A program made the translations under genes and the position numbers. The notes below the pieces were generated by a model that was given only the letters and a program-made list of their open reading frames with translations, was not told where the DNA came from and did no database searches. A DNA stretch of 64,000 nt from an uncultured Bacteroidales bacterium (GTDB taxonomy: Bacteria > Bacteroidota > Bacteroidia > Bacteroidales > UBA932). This document shows positions 7,905 to 20,029 of this stretch, one piece after another. The first letter of the stretch is position 1. Each line of letters starts with the position of its first letter. The stretch is taken from NCBI GenBank assembly GCA_947168065.1, contig CAMVKH010000001.1, positions 434,001-498,000 on the forward strand, in the 5' to 3' direction.

Positions 7905-9749
7905 ATGGGATCGTTCAAGAGCCGTCGGACCGTCGTCGCAGCCGCGATCATCCTCGTCTTCGCGGTGATCGCCTTCCGGCTGTTCCAGGTGCAGATCCTC
8001 GACAAGGAGTACCGCATCACCGCCGAGAACAACGCGCTCAAGTACGAGACCATCTACCCTGCCCGCGGCCGGATCCTCGACCGAAACGGCCAGGTGATCG
8101 TCGACAACAAAATCTCCTACGACATCATGGTCACGCCTTTCGACGTGAAAGAGTTCGACACGCTGGCCTTCTGCAGGATCTTCGACCTGGACACGGCGTT
8201 CGTCAAGGACAAGTTCCGCGAATACCGCCTCTACCGCCGCAAGATCGGCTACCAGAGCCTGGTCTTCAAGCGTCAGGTCACCAGTGAGCAGTACAACATG
8301 TTCATCGAGAAGAGTTTCCTCTTCCCGGGTTTCACGGGTGTACCCCGCACATCCCGCTCCTACCCCTACGAGGGCGGCGGCAATCTGTTCGGTTACATCT
8401 CCGAAGTCGACGCCGACTACATCAAGGACCATCCCGAGTACAAGAGCGGAGACTATGTGGGCAAGACCGGCATGGAAGAGGCCTATGAGACGCTGTTGCG
8501 CGGCGAGAAGGGCTATAACATCTACCTGCGCGACGCCCACAACCGCATCAAGGAGCATTATAAGGACGGGGAATACGACAAGACGGCCGTCGCCGGCACC
8601 GACGTCACCACGACGATCGACGGAACGCTGCAGGCCTACGGCGAACAGCTGATGCGGGGCAAGGTCGGATCGCTGGTGGCCATCGAGCCTGCCACCGGCG
8701 AAATCCTCACGATGGTTTCCAGCCCGGGCATCGACGTGAACCAGCTCTCCGACATCAGCAAGTACTACAAAGACATCGTGACCGATCCCTACAAGCCGAT
8801 GTTCAACCGCGCCGTGATGTCGCCCCAGCCGCCCGGTTCGGTCTTCAAGCTGGTGAACGGCCTGATCGGCCTCCAGGAAGGCGTCCTCACGCCCGAAACG
8901 CTCTACGGCTGCCACCGCGGCTACGTGGTGGGCAACCTGCGCGTGGGCTGCCACGGCCATCCCAGCCCCATCAACATGTACCAGTCGATCATGATGTCGT
9001 GCAACGCCTACTACTGCTACGTGTTCCGTTCGATCCTCGACAATCCGAAATACGATTCCGTCCAGGAAGGTTTCGAACACTGGAAAGCGTACACGGAGAG
9101 TTTCGGTTTCGGCACGAAACTGGGCACCGACATCCCGGGCGAAAAGGCCGGCACGATGCCGACCGTCGAACGCTATGACCGCCTGCACGGAAAGGGGCGC
9201 TGGCGCTCCATCTCCATCATCTCGCTCTCGATCGGACAGGGAGAGATCGGCTGCACACCCATGCACCTGGCCAACCTGGCCGCAACCATCGCCAACCGGG
9301 GCTGGTTCTACACGCCCCATTTGCAGAAAGATACGCCCACCTGCCCCATCGACGACCGTTTCAAGGAACGGCATTACACAATGGTCGATACCACACATTT
9401 CGAGGAGGTGGTCAAGGGAATGGAGCTCGCCATCAACTATACCGGCGGCGGCGCCACCGCGACGGTCGCACGCATTCCTGGGATCATCGCCTGCGGCAAA
9501 ACGGGTACCGCCCAGAACCCCCACGGCGACGACCACTCGGTCTTCATCACCTTCGCCCCGAAGGACGATCCGAAGATCGCCGTGGTGGCCTATGTGGAGA
9601 ACGGCGGCTTCGGCGCCACCTGGGCTGCGCCCATCGCTTCGCTGCTGGTGGAGAAATACCTCAAAGGCGAGATTTCACCCGAGCGGAAGGCGCTGGAAAA
9701 GCGCGTCTTCGACGGAAACCTGATGCACAAGGTCAAAGTCAGGAGGTAA
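7905..9749 (+). CDS. mrdA: Penicillin-binding protein 2 (elongation transpeptidase)
   Basis: Class B penicillin-binding protein that cross-links peptidoglycan during cell elongation, working with RodA. Seen: an N-terminal membrane anchor (about residues 9-25), a dimerisation/pedestal region starting YPARGRILDRNGQVIVDN, and a transpeptidase domain with the SxxK motif PGSVFKLVNG, the SxN motif MSCNAYY and the KTG motif CGKTGTAQNP. 614 residues, standard. No early stops or gaps. It lies between mreD and rodA in the conserved elongasome order. Confidence 0.96.
   Translation: MGSFKSRRTVVAAAIILVFAVIAFRLFQVQILDKEYRITAENNALKYETIYPARGRILDRNGQVIVDNKISYDIMVTPFDVKEFDTLAFCRIFDLDTAFVKDKFREYRLYRRKIGYQSLVFKRQVTSEQYNMFIEKSFLFPGFTGVPRTSRSYPYEGGGNLFGYISEVDADYIKDHPEYKSGDYVGKTGMEEAYETLLRGEKGYNIYLRDAHNRIKEHYKDGEYDKTAVAGTDVTTTIDGTLQAYGEQLMRGKVGSLVAIEPATGEILTMVSSPGIDVNQLSDISKYYKDIVTDPYKPMFNRAVMSPQPPGSVFKLVNGLIGLQEGVLTPETLYGCHRGYVVGNLRVGCHGHPSPINMYQSIMMSCNAYYCYVFRSILDNPKYDSVQEGFEHWKAYTESFGFGTKLGTDIPGEKAGTMPTVERYDRLHGKGRWRSISIISLSIGQGEIGCTPMHLANLAATIANRGWFYTPHLQKDTPTCPIDDRFKERHYTMVDTTHFEEVVKGMELAINYTGGGATATVARIPGIIACGKTGTAQNPHGDDHSVFITFAPKDDPKIAVVAYVENGGFGATWAAPIASLLVEKYLKGEISPERKALEKRVFDGNLMHKVKVRR
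9741..9746 (+). promoter_or_regulatory. Strong Shine-Dalgarno ahead of rodA
   Basis: AGGAGG, 7 bases before the rodA ATG and overlapping the end of mrdA including its stop codon. Most starts in this window have no such site, so this one probably helps re-initiation inside the operon. Confidence 0.6.
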
Positions 9750-9753
9750 GCCG

Positions 9754-11178
9754 ATGCCGGAACTCAACTACAAGAAACTCGACTGGGTCATCATCGGCAT
9801 CTACCTGTTGCTGGTGGTCTTCGGCTGGATGAACATCTTCTCCTCGTCCGTCTCGGAAGACGGATTCACGTTCAGCCTGAAGGAGAAATATGTGATGGAC
9901 CTCATCTGGGTGGGTTCGGCGCTGGTGATCGGCATCCTGATCCTCTTCGTGATTCCTTCGAAGGTCTATCCGGCCATCTCCTGGCCATTCTATGCCTTGA
10001 TGGTCTTCCTGCTGGTGGCCGTCGCCTTCGTCGGCGTGGAAGTCAACGGATCGAAGTCCTGGTTCGCCATCGGACCGTTCCGTCTCCAACCCGCCGAGTT
10101 CTCGAAAATCTCGACGTCCGTCCTGCTGGCCTACCTGATGAGCAAATACGACTTCCGCTTCAGCAACACCCGGGACGCCCTGCGGATCGTGCTGGTGCTC
10201 GCCCTGCCGATGCTGGCCATCCTGCTGGAAAAAGAGACCGGCTCCGCGCTGGTCTATCTGGGTTTCCTGCTGGTCTGCTACCGGGAAGGGATGACCGGAT
10301 GGATCCTGGTCGCCGGCCTGCTGGCGATCCTGCTTTTCATCCTCACGCTGATCTTTTCGCCCTTCGTGGCCATCCTGGTCCTGATTGCCATGACCGGCAT
10401 CGCCGCCAGCTTTTACAGCCGCCGGCAGATGCTCGGTATGCCCCTGACAGTGGCCATCGTACTGATGCTGCCTTTCCTGCCCCGGCTTATGCGCGTGGGA
10501 GCCTTCTCTTTCCTCACCCGTTTCGACCCCGAGATCTGGCTGGCCCTGCTCGCCGGCCTCACGGCCCTCGTGCTGGCCATCCTGTACTGGGTCCGCCGCC
10601 AGCGCGCCCTGCGCAACCTGATGCTGGCCTTCCTGGTCGGTCTGGGGCTGATCTTCTCGGTGCAGATGGTCTTCGAGAAGGTGCTCAAGGAGCACCAGCG
10701 CGCCCGCATCGAAGTGCTGCTGGGCATCAAGGAAGACCCGATGGGCGTGGGCTACAACGTCCATCAGTCGCTCGTGGCCATCGGCTCCGGCGGCATTGCA
10801 GGCAAAGGCTTCCTGGGGGGTACGCAGACGCGTTTCAACTTCGTGCCGGAGCAGAGCACCGACTTCATCTTCTGCACCATCGGCGAGGAATGGGGATTCT
10901 TCGGCACCCTGCTGGTGCTGATTGCCTACCTGACACTGATCCTGCGCCTGATCGGATCGGCGGAGAAACAGAAAGACAGTTTCGCGCGCATCTACGGCTG
11001 GTGCGTGGCCATGTGCCTGCTCATGCATGTGGTCATCAACATCAGCATGACCATCGGCCTGATGCCGGTGATCGGCATTCCGCTGCCCCTGCTCAGCTAC
11101 GGCGGCTCCTCGCTGTGGGCGTTCACCATCCTGCTCTTCATTTATCTGCGATTGGATATGGAGAAGAAAAGTTTTTGA
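9754..11178 (+). CDS. rodA: Peptidoglycan glycosyltransferase RodA
   Basis: SEDS-family membrane polymerase that makes glycan strands during elongation together with PBP2. 474 residues with more than ten membrane segments. SEDS hallmarks: GSKSWFAIGPFRLQPAEFSK (near 90-110), KETGSALVYLGF, EQSTDFIFCTIGEEWGF and the C-terminal GIPLPLLSYGGSS. It is about 100 residues longer than the roughly 370-residue proteobacterial form. The extra part is an insertion of membrane segments in the middle (about residues 190-310), which I believe is common in Bacteroidota. Last gene of the elongasome operon. Confidence 0.95.
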   Translation: MPELNYKKLDWVIIGIYLLLVVFGWMNIFSSSVSEDGFTFSLKEKYVMDLIWVGSALVIGILILFVIPSKVYPAISWPFYALMVFLLVAVAFVGVEVNGSKSWFAIGPFRLQPAEFSKISTSVLLAYLMSKYDFRFSNTRDALRIVLVLALPMLAILLEKETGSALVYLGFLLVCYREGMTGWILVAGLLAILLFILTLIFSPFVAILVLIAMTGIAASFYSRRQMLGMPLTVAIVLMLPFLPRLMRVGAFSFLTRFDPEIWLALLAGLTALVLAILYWVRRQRALRNLMLAFLVGLGLIFSVQMVFEKVLKEHQRARIEVLLGIKEDPMGVGYNVHQSLVAIGSGGIAGKGFLGGTQTRFNFVPEQSTDFIFCTIGEEWGFFGTLLVLIAYLTLILRLIGSAEKQKDSFARIYGWCVAMCLLMHVVINISMTIGLMPVIGIPLPLLSYGGSSLWAFTILLFIYLRLDMEKKSF

Positions 11179-11179
11179 T

Positions 11180-11188
11180 TAAATTTGT
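11180..11188 (+). promoter_or_regulatory. Promoter -7 box of gcvP
   Basis: TAAATTTGT matches TAnnTTTG exactly, just after the rodA stop and 38 bases before the gcvP ATG. A TTG at 11152-11154 is somewhat too far away to be a standard -33 element. Confidence 0.45.
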
Positions 11189-11226
11189 AAGATATTATCG
11201 TATAACCCCGAAAAAACCTACCCAAT

Positions 11227-14037
<2,811 letters not shown>

Positions 14038-14055
14038 CTCAATAAAACCGTGTAT

Positions 14056-14583
14056 ATGAAAAAGTTGTTCTTTATCCTGGTAGCCGTCATCGGCCTGACT
14101 ACGGCCGCCTCCGCCCAGGAAAACACCTTCGGCCTCCGTGCCGGCTTCGGCGCGGCCTTCAGCCCGGAATTGTCGTACCAGCGTTTTATCGGCGACATCA
14201 ACCGGCTGGAATTGGACCTGGGTATGCGCTTCCGTCGCAACATCACCCGTAACACCGGCGACGACGCGACGAAAATTCTCTACCCCGGCGGTCCGACGCT
14301 GACCGCCATCTACCAGTGGCACTGGTTCCTGGCCGGCGGATTCGGTGTTTACGGCGGTCCCGGTGTCCAGCTCTCCATTCCTGCCTGGCACCACTTCGGA
14401 CTGGGCCTTGGCGGCCAGCTGGGTTTCGACTATCAGTTCGACGCTCCTTTCCAGATTGCCCTTGACTTCCGCCCGATCTACAACGTTATCGGCCAATTCA
14501 AAGGCGTCAAAGAAGACGGCAAGGTCCGCATCGCCGGCGGCTTCGACCCCAGCGTCGGCGTGAGCCTGCGCTACGCATTCTGA
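14056..14583 (+). CDS. Small outer membrane beta-barrel protein, function unknown
   Basis: 175 residues with a clear signal peptide (MKKLFFILVAVIGLTTAASA, cleavage before QENTF). The mature part alternates Gly and aromatic residues (FGLRAGFGAAFSPELSYQRF, GVYGGPGVQLSIPAWHHFGLGLGGQLGFDYQF) and ends in an aromatic C-terminal strand (GVSLRYAF), as expected of an 8-stranded outer membrane barrel. An in-frame GTG two codons upstream was not chosen; the ATG starts the signal peptide. It follows gcvP closely and is closed by a strong hairpin. The physiological role is not evident. Confidence 0.8.
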   Translation: MKKLFFILVAVIGLTTAASAQENTFGLRAGFGAAFSPELSYQRFIGDINRLELDLGMRFRRNITRNTGDDATKILYPGGPTLTAIYQWHWFLAGGFGVYGGPGVQLSIPAWHHFGLGLGGQLGFDYQFDAPFQIALDFRPIYNVIGQFKGVKEDGKVRIAGGFDPSVGVSLRYAF

Positions 14584-14602
14584 TACAAGGAAAACCCTTG
14601 TT

Positions 14603-14640
14603 AAAAAAGGAGTGGCCCGCGAGGGTCACTCCTTCTTTTT
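14603..14640. terminator. Bidirectional terminator
   Basis: A stem GGAGTG (14609-14614) / CACTCC (14627-14632), with extra inner CC/GG pairing. It has A-run TTAAAAAA on the left and TTCTTTTT on the right, so it reads as an intrinsic terminator from both strands. It separates the convergent outer membrane protein gene (+) and Arc gene (-); the Arc stop codon lies inside the stem. Confidence 0.75.
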
Positions 14641-14790
14641 CTTGCGGCCGGCCCGCATCAGGGCTTCGTCGATGATCCACTGGAGCTGGCCGTTGGTGCT
14701 GCGGAATTCGTCTGCAGCCCATCGTTCGACCGCTTCCAGCGTCTGGGCGTCGATGCGCAGCACGAAGCTCCTGGTTCCTTCCTTTGCCAC
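14626..14790 (-). CDS. Arc/MetJ-type ribbon-helix-helix small DNA-binding protein
   Basis: A 54-residue protein, reading V(M)[13 protein letters not shown] then [16 protein letters not shown] then [18 protein letters not shown] and a basic tail RKKKKE. This is the Arc-like fold: a short strand followed by two helices, with NGQLQWII as the second helix. The start is GTG at 14790, 7 bases after the stop of the SPFH gene; no ATG exists in frame. Translation is therefore probably coupled to the SPFH gene. I recall the pairing of a small Arc protein with an SPFH protein as recurrent in Bacteroidales. The target is unknown; it could regulate its own operon. Confidence 0.8.
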   Translation of the reverse strand: MAKEGTRSFVLRIDAQTLEAVERWAADEFRSTNGQLQWIIDEALMRAGRKKKKE

Positions 14791-14797
14791 GGCCGGA

Positions 14798-15736
14798 TCA
14801 ATTATACAGGGAACCCGTGTTGACGACCGGCTGGGCGTTGTCCTCGGCGCAGAGGACGACGAGCAGGTTGCTCACCATGGCGGCCTTGCGTTCTTCGTCG
14901 AGTTCCACCACGCCTTCTTCTTTCAGGTGGTCGAGGGCCAGTTTGACCATGGAAACGGCGCCTTCCACAATCTTCTCGCGGGCGGCGATGATGGCATCGG
15001 CTTGCTGGCGGCGCAGCATCACGGCGGCGATTTCCGGTGCGTAGGCCAGATAGTTGATGCGGGCCTCGACGGCCTCGATGCCGGCGATGGACAGGCGTTC
15101 GTTGAGCGTAGCGGTCAGTTCGTCGTTGATTTCCTCGGCGCCGGAACGGAGCGTGACGTCATCGACGTCCGGGTTGCTGTTTTCGTCGTAGTTGTAATTG
15201 CCGGCTACCTGACGGAGCGCGGCGTCGGCCTGCACCTTGACGAAGCTCTCGAAAGCCTTCATCGTGGAGCTCAGGCTGCCCTGGGCGCTCATGGTCTGTG
15301 AGTCAATCTCGAAGAGGCTCTTATAGACATCTTTCACGCGCCAGACCAGCACCAGGCCGATGAGGATCGGGTTGCCGCTCTTGTCGTTGACCTTGATCGC
15401 TTCCGCATCGAAGTTACGGGCGCGCAGCGAAACCTTCTTCTTGGAGAAAAGAGGATTGAGATACCAGAAGCCGTTCTCACGGAACGTACCGCAGTATTTA
15501 CCGAAGAATACCAACGCACGCGCTTCATTGGGTTCGAGCTTCACCATACCGATGGACAGCAGAAGGATGAGCAGGAACGAAATGGGGATGGTCAGGCCGA
15601 ACACCAGGTCGGGCTTGGTCGAGGCGGCAGCCTGGTTGAAGATGATGATGTCGACCACAATGATGGCCAGAATCAGGAAGAGGGCCACGAAGCCACTCAT
15701 CTTGAAGCCTTTAAATTCAAATTCCTTGGTTTCCAT
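14798..15736 (-). CDS. SPFH/band 7 domain membrane protein
   Basis: 312 residues. Two hydrophobic segments at the N-terminus ([20 protein letters not shown] and [18 protein letters not shown]) are followed by an SPFH domain ([21 protein letters not shown] onward, [43 protein letters not shown]) and a helical tail. Proteins of this type form membrane-associated oligomeric rings or microdomains, often with proteases. The start at 15736 (METKEFEF) fits the promoter at 15763-15794; the frame is open 19 codons further. It is followed by the Arc-type gene on the same transcript. Confidence 0.88.
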   Translation of the reverse strand: METKEFEFKGFKMSGFVALFLILAIIVVDIIIFNQAAASTKPDLVFGLTIPISFLLILLLSIGMVKLEPNEARALVFFGKYCGTFRENGFWYLNPLFSKKKVSLRARNFDAEAIKVNDKSGNPILIGLVLVWRVKDVYKSLFEIDSQTMSAQGSLSSTMKAFESFVKVQADAALRQVAGNYNYDENSNPDVDDVTLRSGAEEINDELTATLNERLSIAGIEAVEARINYLAYAPEIAAVMLRRQQADAIIAAREKIVEGAVSMVKLALDHLKEEGVVELDEERKAAMVSNLLVVLCAEDNAQPVVNTGSLYN

Positions 15737-15762
15737 AATTAAAATAGAATCATTTTGATACC

Positions 15763-15794
15763 ACAAAGATATTAAACAATTCCCACCCCGCAAA
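15763..15794 (-). promoter_or_regulatory. Promoter of the SPFH-arc operon, full consensus
   Basis: On the minus strand TTTG (15794-15791), 19 bases, then TATCTTTGT (15771-15763). Both the -33 and -7 elements and the spacing match the Bacteroidales consensus. The ATG lies 26 bases beyond the box. This is the cleanest promoter in the window. Confidence 0.75.
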
Positions 15795-15821
15795 ATATTT
15801 CTGCAAAAAAGTAATAATCAC

Positions 15822-15830
15822 TACCTTTGC
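15822..15830 (+). promoter_or_regulatory. Promoter -7 box of smpB, nearly leaderless
   Basis: TACCTTTGC matches TAnnTTTG exactly, and only 6 bases separate it from the smpB ATG at 15837. The predicted leader is about 4 bases. Confidence 0.55.
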
Positions 15831-15836
15831 GAGGAT

Positions 15837-16292
15837 ATGGCGAAAGACAAGAAAAAGAGCACGGTGGAGATCCGCAACAAGAAGGCGGGGTTCGAGTACG
15901 AATTCCTCGAGCACTTCACGGCCGGCATCGTCCTGAACGGCACGGAGATCAAATCGATCCGCGCGGGCAAGGCCTCGCTGGTGGACAGCTGGTGCTACTT
16001 CGTCAACGGAGAACTCTACGTCAAGAACATGAACGTGGCGGAATACTGGTGGGGATCCGCCTTCAGCCGGCAGGACCCGCGCCGCGACCGCAAACTCCTG
16101 CTCACGAAAAAGGAACTGCGCAAGCTCGCCCGCGCTGTCAAGGAGAAAGGCCTGACGATCGTGGCCACGCGCCTTTTCATCGCCGAGAACGGCTACGCCA
16201 AACTCAATATCGCGCTCGCCCGCGGCAAGCGGGAGTTCGACAAGCGCGAATCCATCAAGGAGAAAGACCTCAAACGATATGAAACAGATTGA
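15837..16292 (+). CDS. smpB: SsrA-binding protein SmpB
   Basis: Binds tmRNA and delivers it to stalled ribosomes for trans-translation. 151 residues, standard length. Hallmarks: [36 protein letters not shown] at the start (OB-fold core), [15 protein letters not shown], and [23 protein letters not shown] with a basic C-terminal tail that folds on the ribosome. Starts at the ATG immediately behind the -7 box. Its end overlaps the pgk start by 14 bases. Confidence 0.97.
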   Translation: MAKDKKKSTVEIRNKKAGFEYEFLEHFTAGIVLNGTEIKSIRAGKASLVDSWCYFVNGELYVKNMNVAEYWWGSAFSRQDPRRDRKLLLTKKELRKLARAVKEKGLTIVATRLFIAENGYAKLNIALARGKREFDKRESIKEKDLKRYETD

Positions 16293-17532
16293 TTCCTATG
16301 ATTTCAATGGCAAGAAGGCCATTGTCCGCGTCGATTTCAACGTGCCGTTGAACGACCAGTTCGAAATTACCGACGACACCCGCATCCGGGCTGCCATCCC
16401 CACCCTCAAGAAGGTGCTTGAAGGCGGTGGCGCCCTGATCATCATGTCGCATCTCGGCCGCCCGAAGGGCCCGGCGGAGAAGTTCTCCCTCAAGCACATC
16501 CTCGCCCGCGTGTCGCAGTATCTCGGCGTGCCGGTGCAGTTCGCCCCAGACTGCCAGAAGGCCGACGAGCAGGCTGCCGCCCTCAAGCCGGGTGAAGTGC
16601 TGGTACTCGAAAACCTCCGTTTCTACGCCGAAGAGGAAGGCAAACCCCGCGGACTGGCCGAAGATGCCACCGACGAGGAGAAGAAGGCTGCCAAGGCCGC
16701 TGTCAAGGAAAGCCAGAAGGCCTTCACGAAGAAGCTCGCCTCCTACGCCGACTGCTACATCAACGACGCCTTCGGCACGGCGCACCGCGCCCACGCCTCC
16801 ACGGCGCTGATCGCCAAATATTTCCCGAACGACAAGATGTTCGGCTACCTGATGGAAGGCGAGATCCGGGCCATCGACAACGTGCTCAAGAACGCCCAGC
16901 ACCCCTTCACCGCCATCATCGGCGGCTCGAAAGTCTCCTCGAAACTCGAGGTGCTCAAGAACCTGGTCACCAAGGTCGATAACCTGATCATCGGCGGCGG
17001 CATGGGCTACACCTTCATCAAGGCGGAAGGCGGTGCCATCGGCAACTCGCTCCACGAAGACGAGCTGATTCCCGACGCCCTCGAAATCATGCAGCGCGCC
17101 AAGCAGCTTGGCGTGAACATCTCCCTTTCCGTCCAGACCCGCGTGGCCGACGACTTCAGCAACGACGCCAACGTGAAGGTCGTGCCCTCGCACGAGATTC
17201 CCGAAGGCTGGCAGGGCATGGACGCCGGCGAGAAATCGATCGAGAACTGGCGCAAGATCATCCTCGACTCCAAGACCATCCTCTGGAACGGCCCCGTGGG
17301 CGTATTCGAAATGCCCACCTTCGCCACCGGTACGCTGAAGATCGCCGAGGCGCTGGCAGAAGCCACCGCCAAGGGCGCCTACACGCTCGTAGGCGGCGGC
17401 GACTCGGTCGCAGCCGTCAACCAGATGGGCTATGCCGACAAGGTGAGCTATGTCTCCACCGGCGGCGGCGCGATGCTCGAGGCCATCGAAGGCAAAGACC
17501 TTCCCGGCATCGCAGCCATCCGCGAAGACTGA
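16279..17532 (+). CDS. pgk: Phosphoglycerate kinase
   Basis: Glycolytic enzyme: transfers phosphate from 1,3-bisphosphoglycerate to ADP. 417 residues. Substrate-binding N-terminus [13 protein letters not shown] with basic residues in MSHLGRPKG; nucleotide-binding C-terminal lobe with [23 protein letters not shown] and the glycine-rich [10 protein letters not shown] and STGGGAMLE. Overlaps smpB by 14 bases in another frame, so the two are co-transcribed and probably translationally coupled. Confidence 0.97.
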   Translation: MKQIDSYDFNGKKAIVRVDFNVPLNDQFEITDDTRIRAAIPTLKKVLEGGGALIIMSHLGRPKGPAEKFSLKHILARVSQYLGVPVQFAPDCQKADEQAAALKPGEVLVLENLRFYAEEEGKPRGLAEDATDEEKKAAKAAVKESQKAFTKKLASYADCYINDAFGTAHRAHASTALIAKYFPNDKMFGYLMEGEIRAIDNVLKNAQHPFTAIIGGSKVSSKLEVLKNLVTKVDNLIIGGGMGYTFIKAEGGAIGNSLHEDELIPDALEIMQRAKQLGVNISLSVQTRVADDFSNDANVKVVPSHEIPEGWQGMDAGEKSIENWRKIILDSKTILWNGPVGVFEMPTFATGTLKIAEALAEATAKGAYTLVGGGDSVAAVNQMGYADKVSYVSTGGGAMLEAIEGKDLPGIAAIRED

Positions 17533-17540
17533 CGGTTCCC

Positions 17541-18671
17541 ATGGATCTGATCGTCGGGACATACGGGCAGCGCCTGCGCCTGCTCGAACTGGGCATCGCC
17601 ACCTTCGAGGTGCTCGGCAACAGTGTCTTCGAAGCAGAAAACACGTCCTGTCTGGCGCTTTCGCCAGACAGGCGTTTTCTCTTCGCCGTATCGGAGAGTG
17701 GTGACAATTCGGGCGTCTATTCCTTTGAAGTCCACCCCTATGACCGTTTGAAGCCGCTCCCTTTCGGACGTATCGTCAAGCGCTCCGAAATCCGGGGAAC
17801 TTCACCCGACCCCTGCCACCTGATCTACCTGTCCGGCTACTACAACCAGTGCGGAGACCCCGACAACGGGGCGCTGCTCACAGCCGACTATTCGGGCGGC
17901 AGCATCTCGCTCTTCCCTGTACAGGACGGACGCATCCTGCCGCCGGCCCAGGTGGTGCACTTTGAAGGGCACGGGCCGGTAGTGGAACGCCAGCAGGCCG
18001 CACACATCCACCATCTGGTGCAGCACGGCAACTTCCTGCTGGCCGTCGACCTGGGCTCCGACTGCATCCACGTGCTGCGGATGTTCGACAGCACGGTCCG
18101 TCCGCTCTGCGACAAACGGCTCAACCGTGAATTGCGGCTGGAAACACTCTTCGACATTCCAACTCCGGCGGGGAGCGGTCCGCGCCATCTGGTGATCGAC
18201 CGCAGCGGCTCGCATTTCTATGTCCTCACGGAACTGAGCAACGAACTGCTGGTCTATTCGATGCCCGACTTCACGGCGATGGGCGACCGCCCGACCTTGC
18301 TGCAAAGGCTTCCGGTCGGTAATCCCGCCTTCCCCGGGCAATCAGGCGGCGACCTGCAGCTGAGCCCCGACGGCCGTCACCTCTACGCCTCGCTGCGCAA
18401 TGGCGACGACGGACTGGTGATCGCACAGCTCCGCCCCGACGGCTTGCTGGACCGCATCGGCTACCAGCACACGGGAGCCCACGTGCGCGACTTCTTCTTC
18501 CTGCCCGAGGGCCTTCCTACCGGCGAGTACATGGCCGTCTTCTGCAAGAACGGCGGCGTTCTCCAGTTCTTCAAACGAAAAGCGGCCGACGGCTCCTTGT
18601 CGCTCTTCCGGGAGATATCCTTCAACGCTTTCTACGGAGAACCCGTTTACGGTGTCGTCTACGAACGATGA
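17541..18671 (+). CDS. Lactonase family protein (7-bladed beta-propeller, 6-phosphogluconolactonase-like)
   Basis: 376 residues starting MDLIVGTYGQRLRLLEL without a signal peptide. Repeated blade patterns are visible: SCLALSPDRRFLFAVSE, GPRHLVIDRSGSHFYVLTELSN, GGDLQLSPDGRHLYASLRNGDDGL. This is the YbhE/Pgl-type lactonase family, whose best known member hydrolyses 6-phosphogluconolactone. Substrate here is not certain: many family members in Bacteroidales have unassigned substrates. Starts 8 bases after pgk and overlaps the next gene by 4 bases. Confidence 0.82.
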   Translation: MDLIVGTYGQRLRLLELGIATFEVLGNSVFEAENTSCLALSPDRRFLFAVSESGDNSGVYSFEVHPYDRLKPLPFGRIVKRSEIRGTSPDPCHLIYLSGYYNQCGDPDNGALLTADYSGGSISLFPVQDGRILPPAQVVHFEGHGPVVERQQAAHIHHLVQHGNFLLAVDLGSDCIHVLRMFDSTVRPLCDKRLNRELRLETLFDIPTPAGSGPRHLVIDRSGSHFYVLTELSNELLVYSMPDFTAMGDRPTLLQRLPVGNPAFPGQSGGDLQLSPDGRHLYASLRNGDDGLVIAQLRPDGLLDRIGYQHTGAHVRDFFFLPEGLPTGEYMAVFCKNGGVLQFFKRKAADGSLSLFREISFNAFYGEPVYGVVYER

Positions 18672-19237
18672 TGGAAGAGCAGGAATACCTCAAGCAATAT
18701 GAAAATCGTCTCCAGAACAGTCTGGTGAGACTGTGCACGGCGGACGGAATGATGGGCGACACCCTGCTCGAGAGCGACGACATCGAGGCCAAGTTTACCG
18801 AATCCCTGGCAAAACCCTACCTGAGCGATGCGGTCCGGGAATACCAGCAGTACCCGGAAGCAGCCTTGGCCTGGGCCGGCTACCTGGGAATGGCCATGGC
18901 CAAGTTCTGGGACGCCGACTGGCAGACCTTCCAGCAAGTCCGCTACACCGACCTGCAGAGCCAGCGCGGCTTTGACGATCTCGACGAGCAGATCGTCACG
19001 CGTGTGCTCGGATACGAACTGGACAGTGAACCCGCCCGGCGCATCGCCGACACTCTTTCGAAGTGCGCTGCCGAAGCGCTCTCGATGATCCGGCACGAGC
19101 ACATCGAGGCGCAGAGTCCACGGGCCTACTATGTGTTCGCCCGCACCGTCCAGGTCTTCTACCGCATCGGTGCATCCATGGAACTTTTCCATCTCGGATA
19201 CAAGCTGGAACGCTTAACCCCACCGTTTTCCGTATGA
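18668..19237 (+). CDS. Conserved hypothetical cytoplasmic protein
   Basis: 189 residues, largely helical, no signal peptide or membrane segment, and no domain I can name. Features seen: an acidic start MMEEQEYLKQYENR, central aromatic segment YLGMAMAKFWDADWQTFQ, and a helical C-terminal part (YYVFARTVQVFYRIGASMELFHLGYKLERL). It overlaps the lactonase gene before it and the thioesterase gene after it by 4 bases each (ATGA), so it is embedded in this operon. I recall it only as a conserved Bacteroidales protein of unknown function. Confidence 0.75.
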   Translation: MMEEQEYLKQYENRLQNSLVRLCTADGMMGDTLLESDDIEAKFTESLAKPYLSDAVREYQQYPEAALAWAGYLGMAMAKFWDADWQTFQQVRYTDLQSQRGFDDLDEQIVTRVLGYELDSEPARRIADTLSKCAAEALSMIRHEHIEAQSPRAYYVFARTVQVFYRIGASMELFHLGYKLERLTPPFSV

Positions 19238-19983
19238 TCATCGATTATCCTTTCACCGTCGAGAGTTTTGAGACGGACCTCCAACGGCAGATCAAACCCT
19301 TCGCCTTGCAGAGCCGCCTCCAGGAGCTCACCTACCGCGCCTGTGCAGCCGGCGGCGCAGGATATGCCTCTTTGCGGGAACGCGGCCTCTTCTGGGCGCT
19401 GAACCGCATGCACATCGTGGTAGACCGCTGGCCCGTATGGGGCGACAATCTCGTACTCCAGTCCTGGTTCCGTGGACGGACCGGCCCGATGTACCAGCGC
19501 AACTATGTGCTGCGGCCCGCAGACGACGCGGCGGGAGCACCGCTTGTCCGGGCAACCTCCGCCTGGACCGTCATTGCCCTGGAAGGCAGGAGTGTTTCGC
19601 GCGAAATGGTCTATCCCGACGGTTTCGCCGAAGAGGAGGACCTGCTGCCCTTCTGCCAGAAGGTCCTCGTTCCGTCCGAAGTGGAACTGGCTCCGGCAGG
19701 CTCCCGCGTGGCCGCTTATTCCGACCTCGATTCCAATGGCCACGTCAACAACTGCTTCTATCCCCAATGGGCAGCCGACCTCCTGGGCATCCGTTACCTG
19801 TCCTCCCACCGCCTGACCGACATCCAGGTCGGCTACTACCGGGAGATCCATTCCGGAGAGCAGGCCGACTTCTTCCTGGGCCACAACCCCGAAGCTTCCG
19901 CCGATTCCGCTGTCTGGTACGCCGAGGGCCGCGTCGCCGGCGAGCGTTCTTTCGTGGTCCGTCTCGCTTTCGAGGCCTGCTAG
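19234..19983 (+). CDS. Acyl-ACP thioesterase (FatA/FatB-like)
   Basis: Releases free fatty acids from acyl carrier protein. 249 residues with two hotdog domains. The first includes LFWALNRMHIVVDRWPVWGD and TSAWTVIALEGR. The second carries the catalytic Asn-His motif in SDLDSNGHVNNCFYPQWAAD followed by a YYREIHSGEQ strand. Length and motif order match bacterial members of the plant-type thioesterase family. The frame is open further upstream, but the Met at 19234 is the operon-overlap start. No signal peptide. Last gene of the smpB-pgk run. Confidence 0.85.
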   Translation: MIIDYPFTVESFETDLQRQIKPFALQSRLQELTYRACAAGGAGYASLRERGLFWALNRMHIVVDRWPVWGDNLVLQSWFRGRTGPMYQRNYVLRPADDAAGAPLVRATSAWTVIALEGRSVSREMVYPDGFAEEEDLLPFCQKVLVPSEVELAPAGSRVAAYSDLDSNGHVNNCFYPQWAADLLGIRYLSSHRLTDIQVGYYREIHSGEQADFFLGHNPEASADSAVWYAEGRVAGERSFVVRLAFEAC

Positions 19984-20015
19984 CGCGGAAGTGTCTATAT
20001 ATCGGGGATTTTATG

Positions 20016-20024
20016 TATCTTTGT
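20016..20024 (+). promoter_or_regulatory. Promoter -7 box of the methyltransferase operon, nearly leaderless
   Basis: TATCTTTGT matches the consensus exactly and ends 5 bases before the ATG at 20030, giving a predicted leader of about 3 bases. Confidence 0.55.
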
Positions 20025-20029
20025 CGGAT

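Noticed and set aside
7359-9536. Open frame of 725 codons opposite mreD-mrdA
   Set aside because: Antisense to well-identified genes; no motif.
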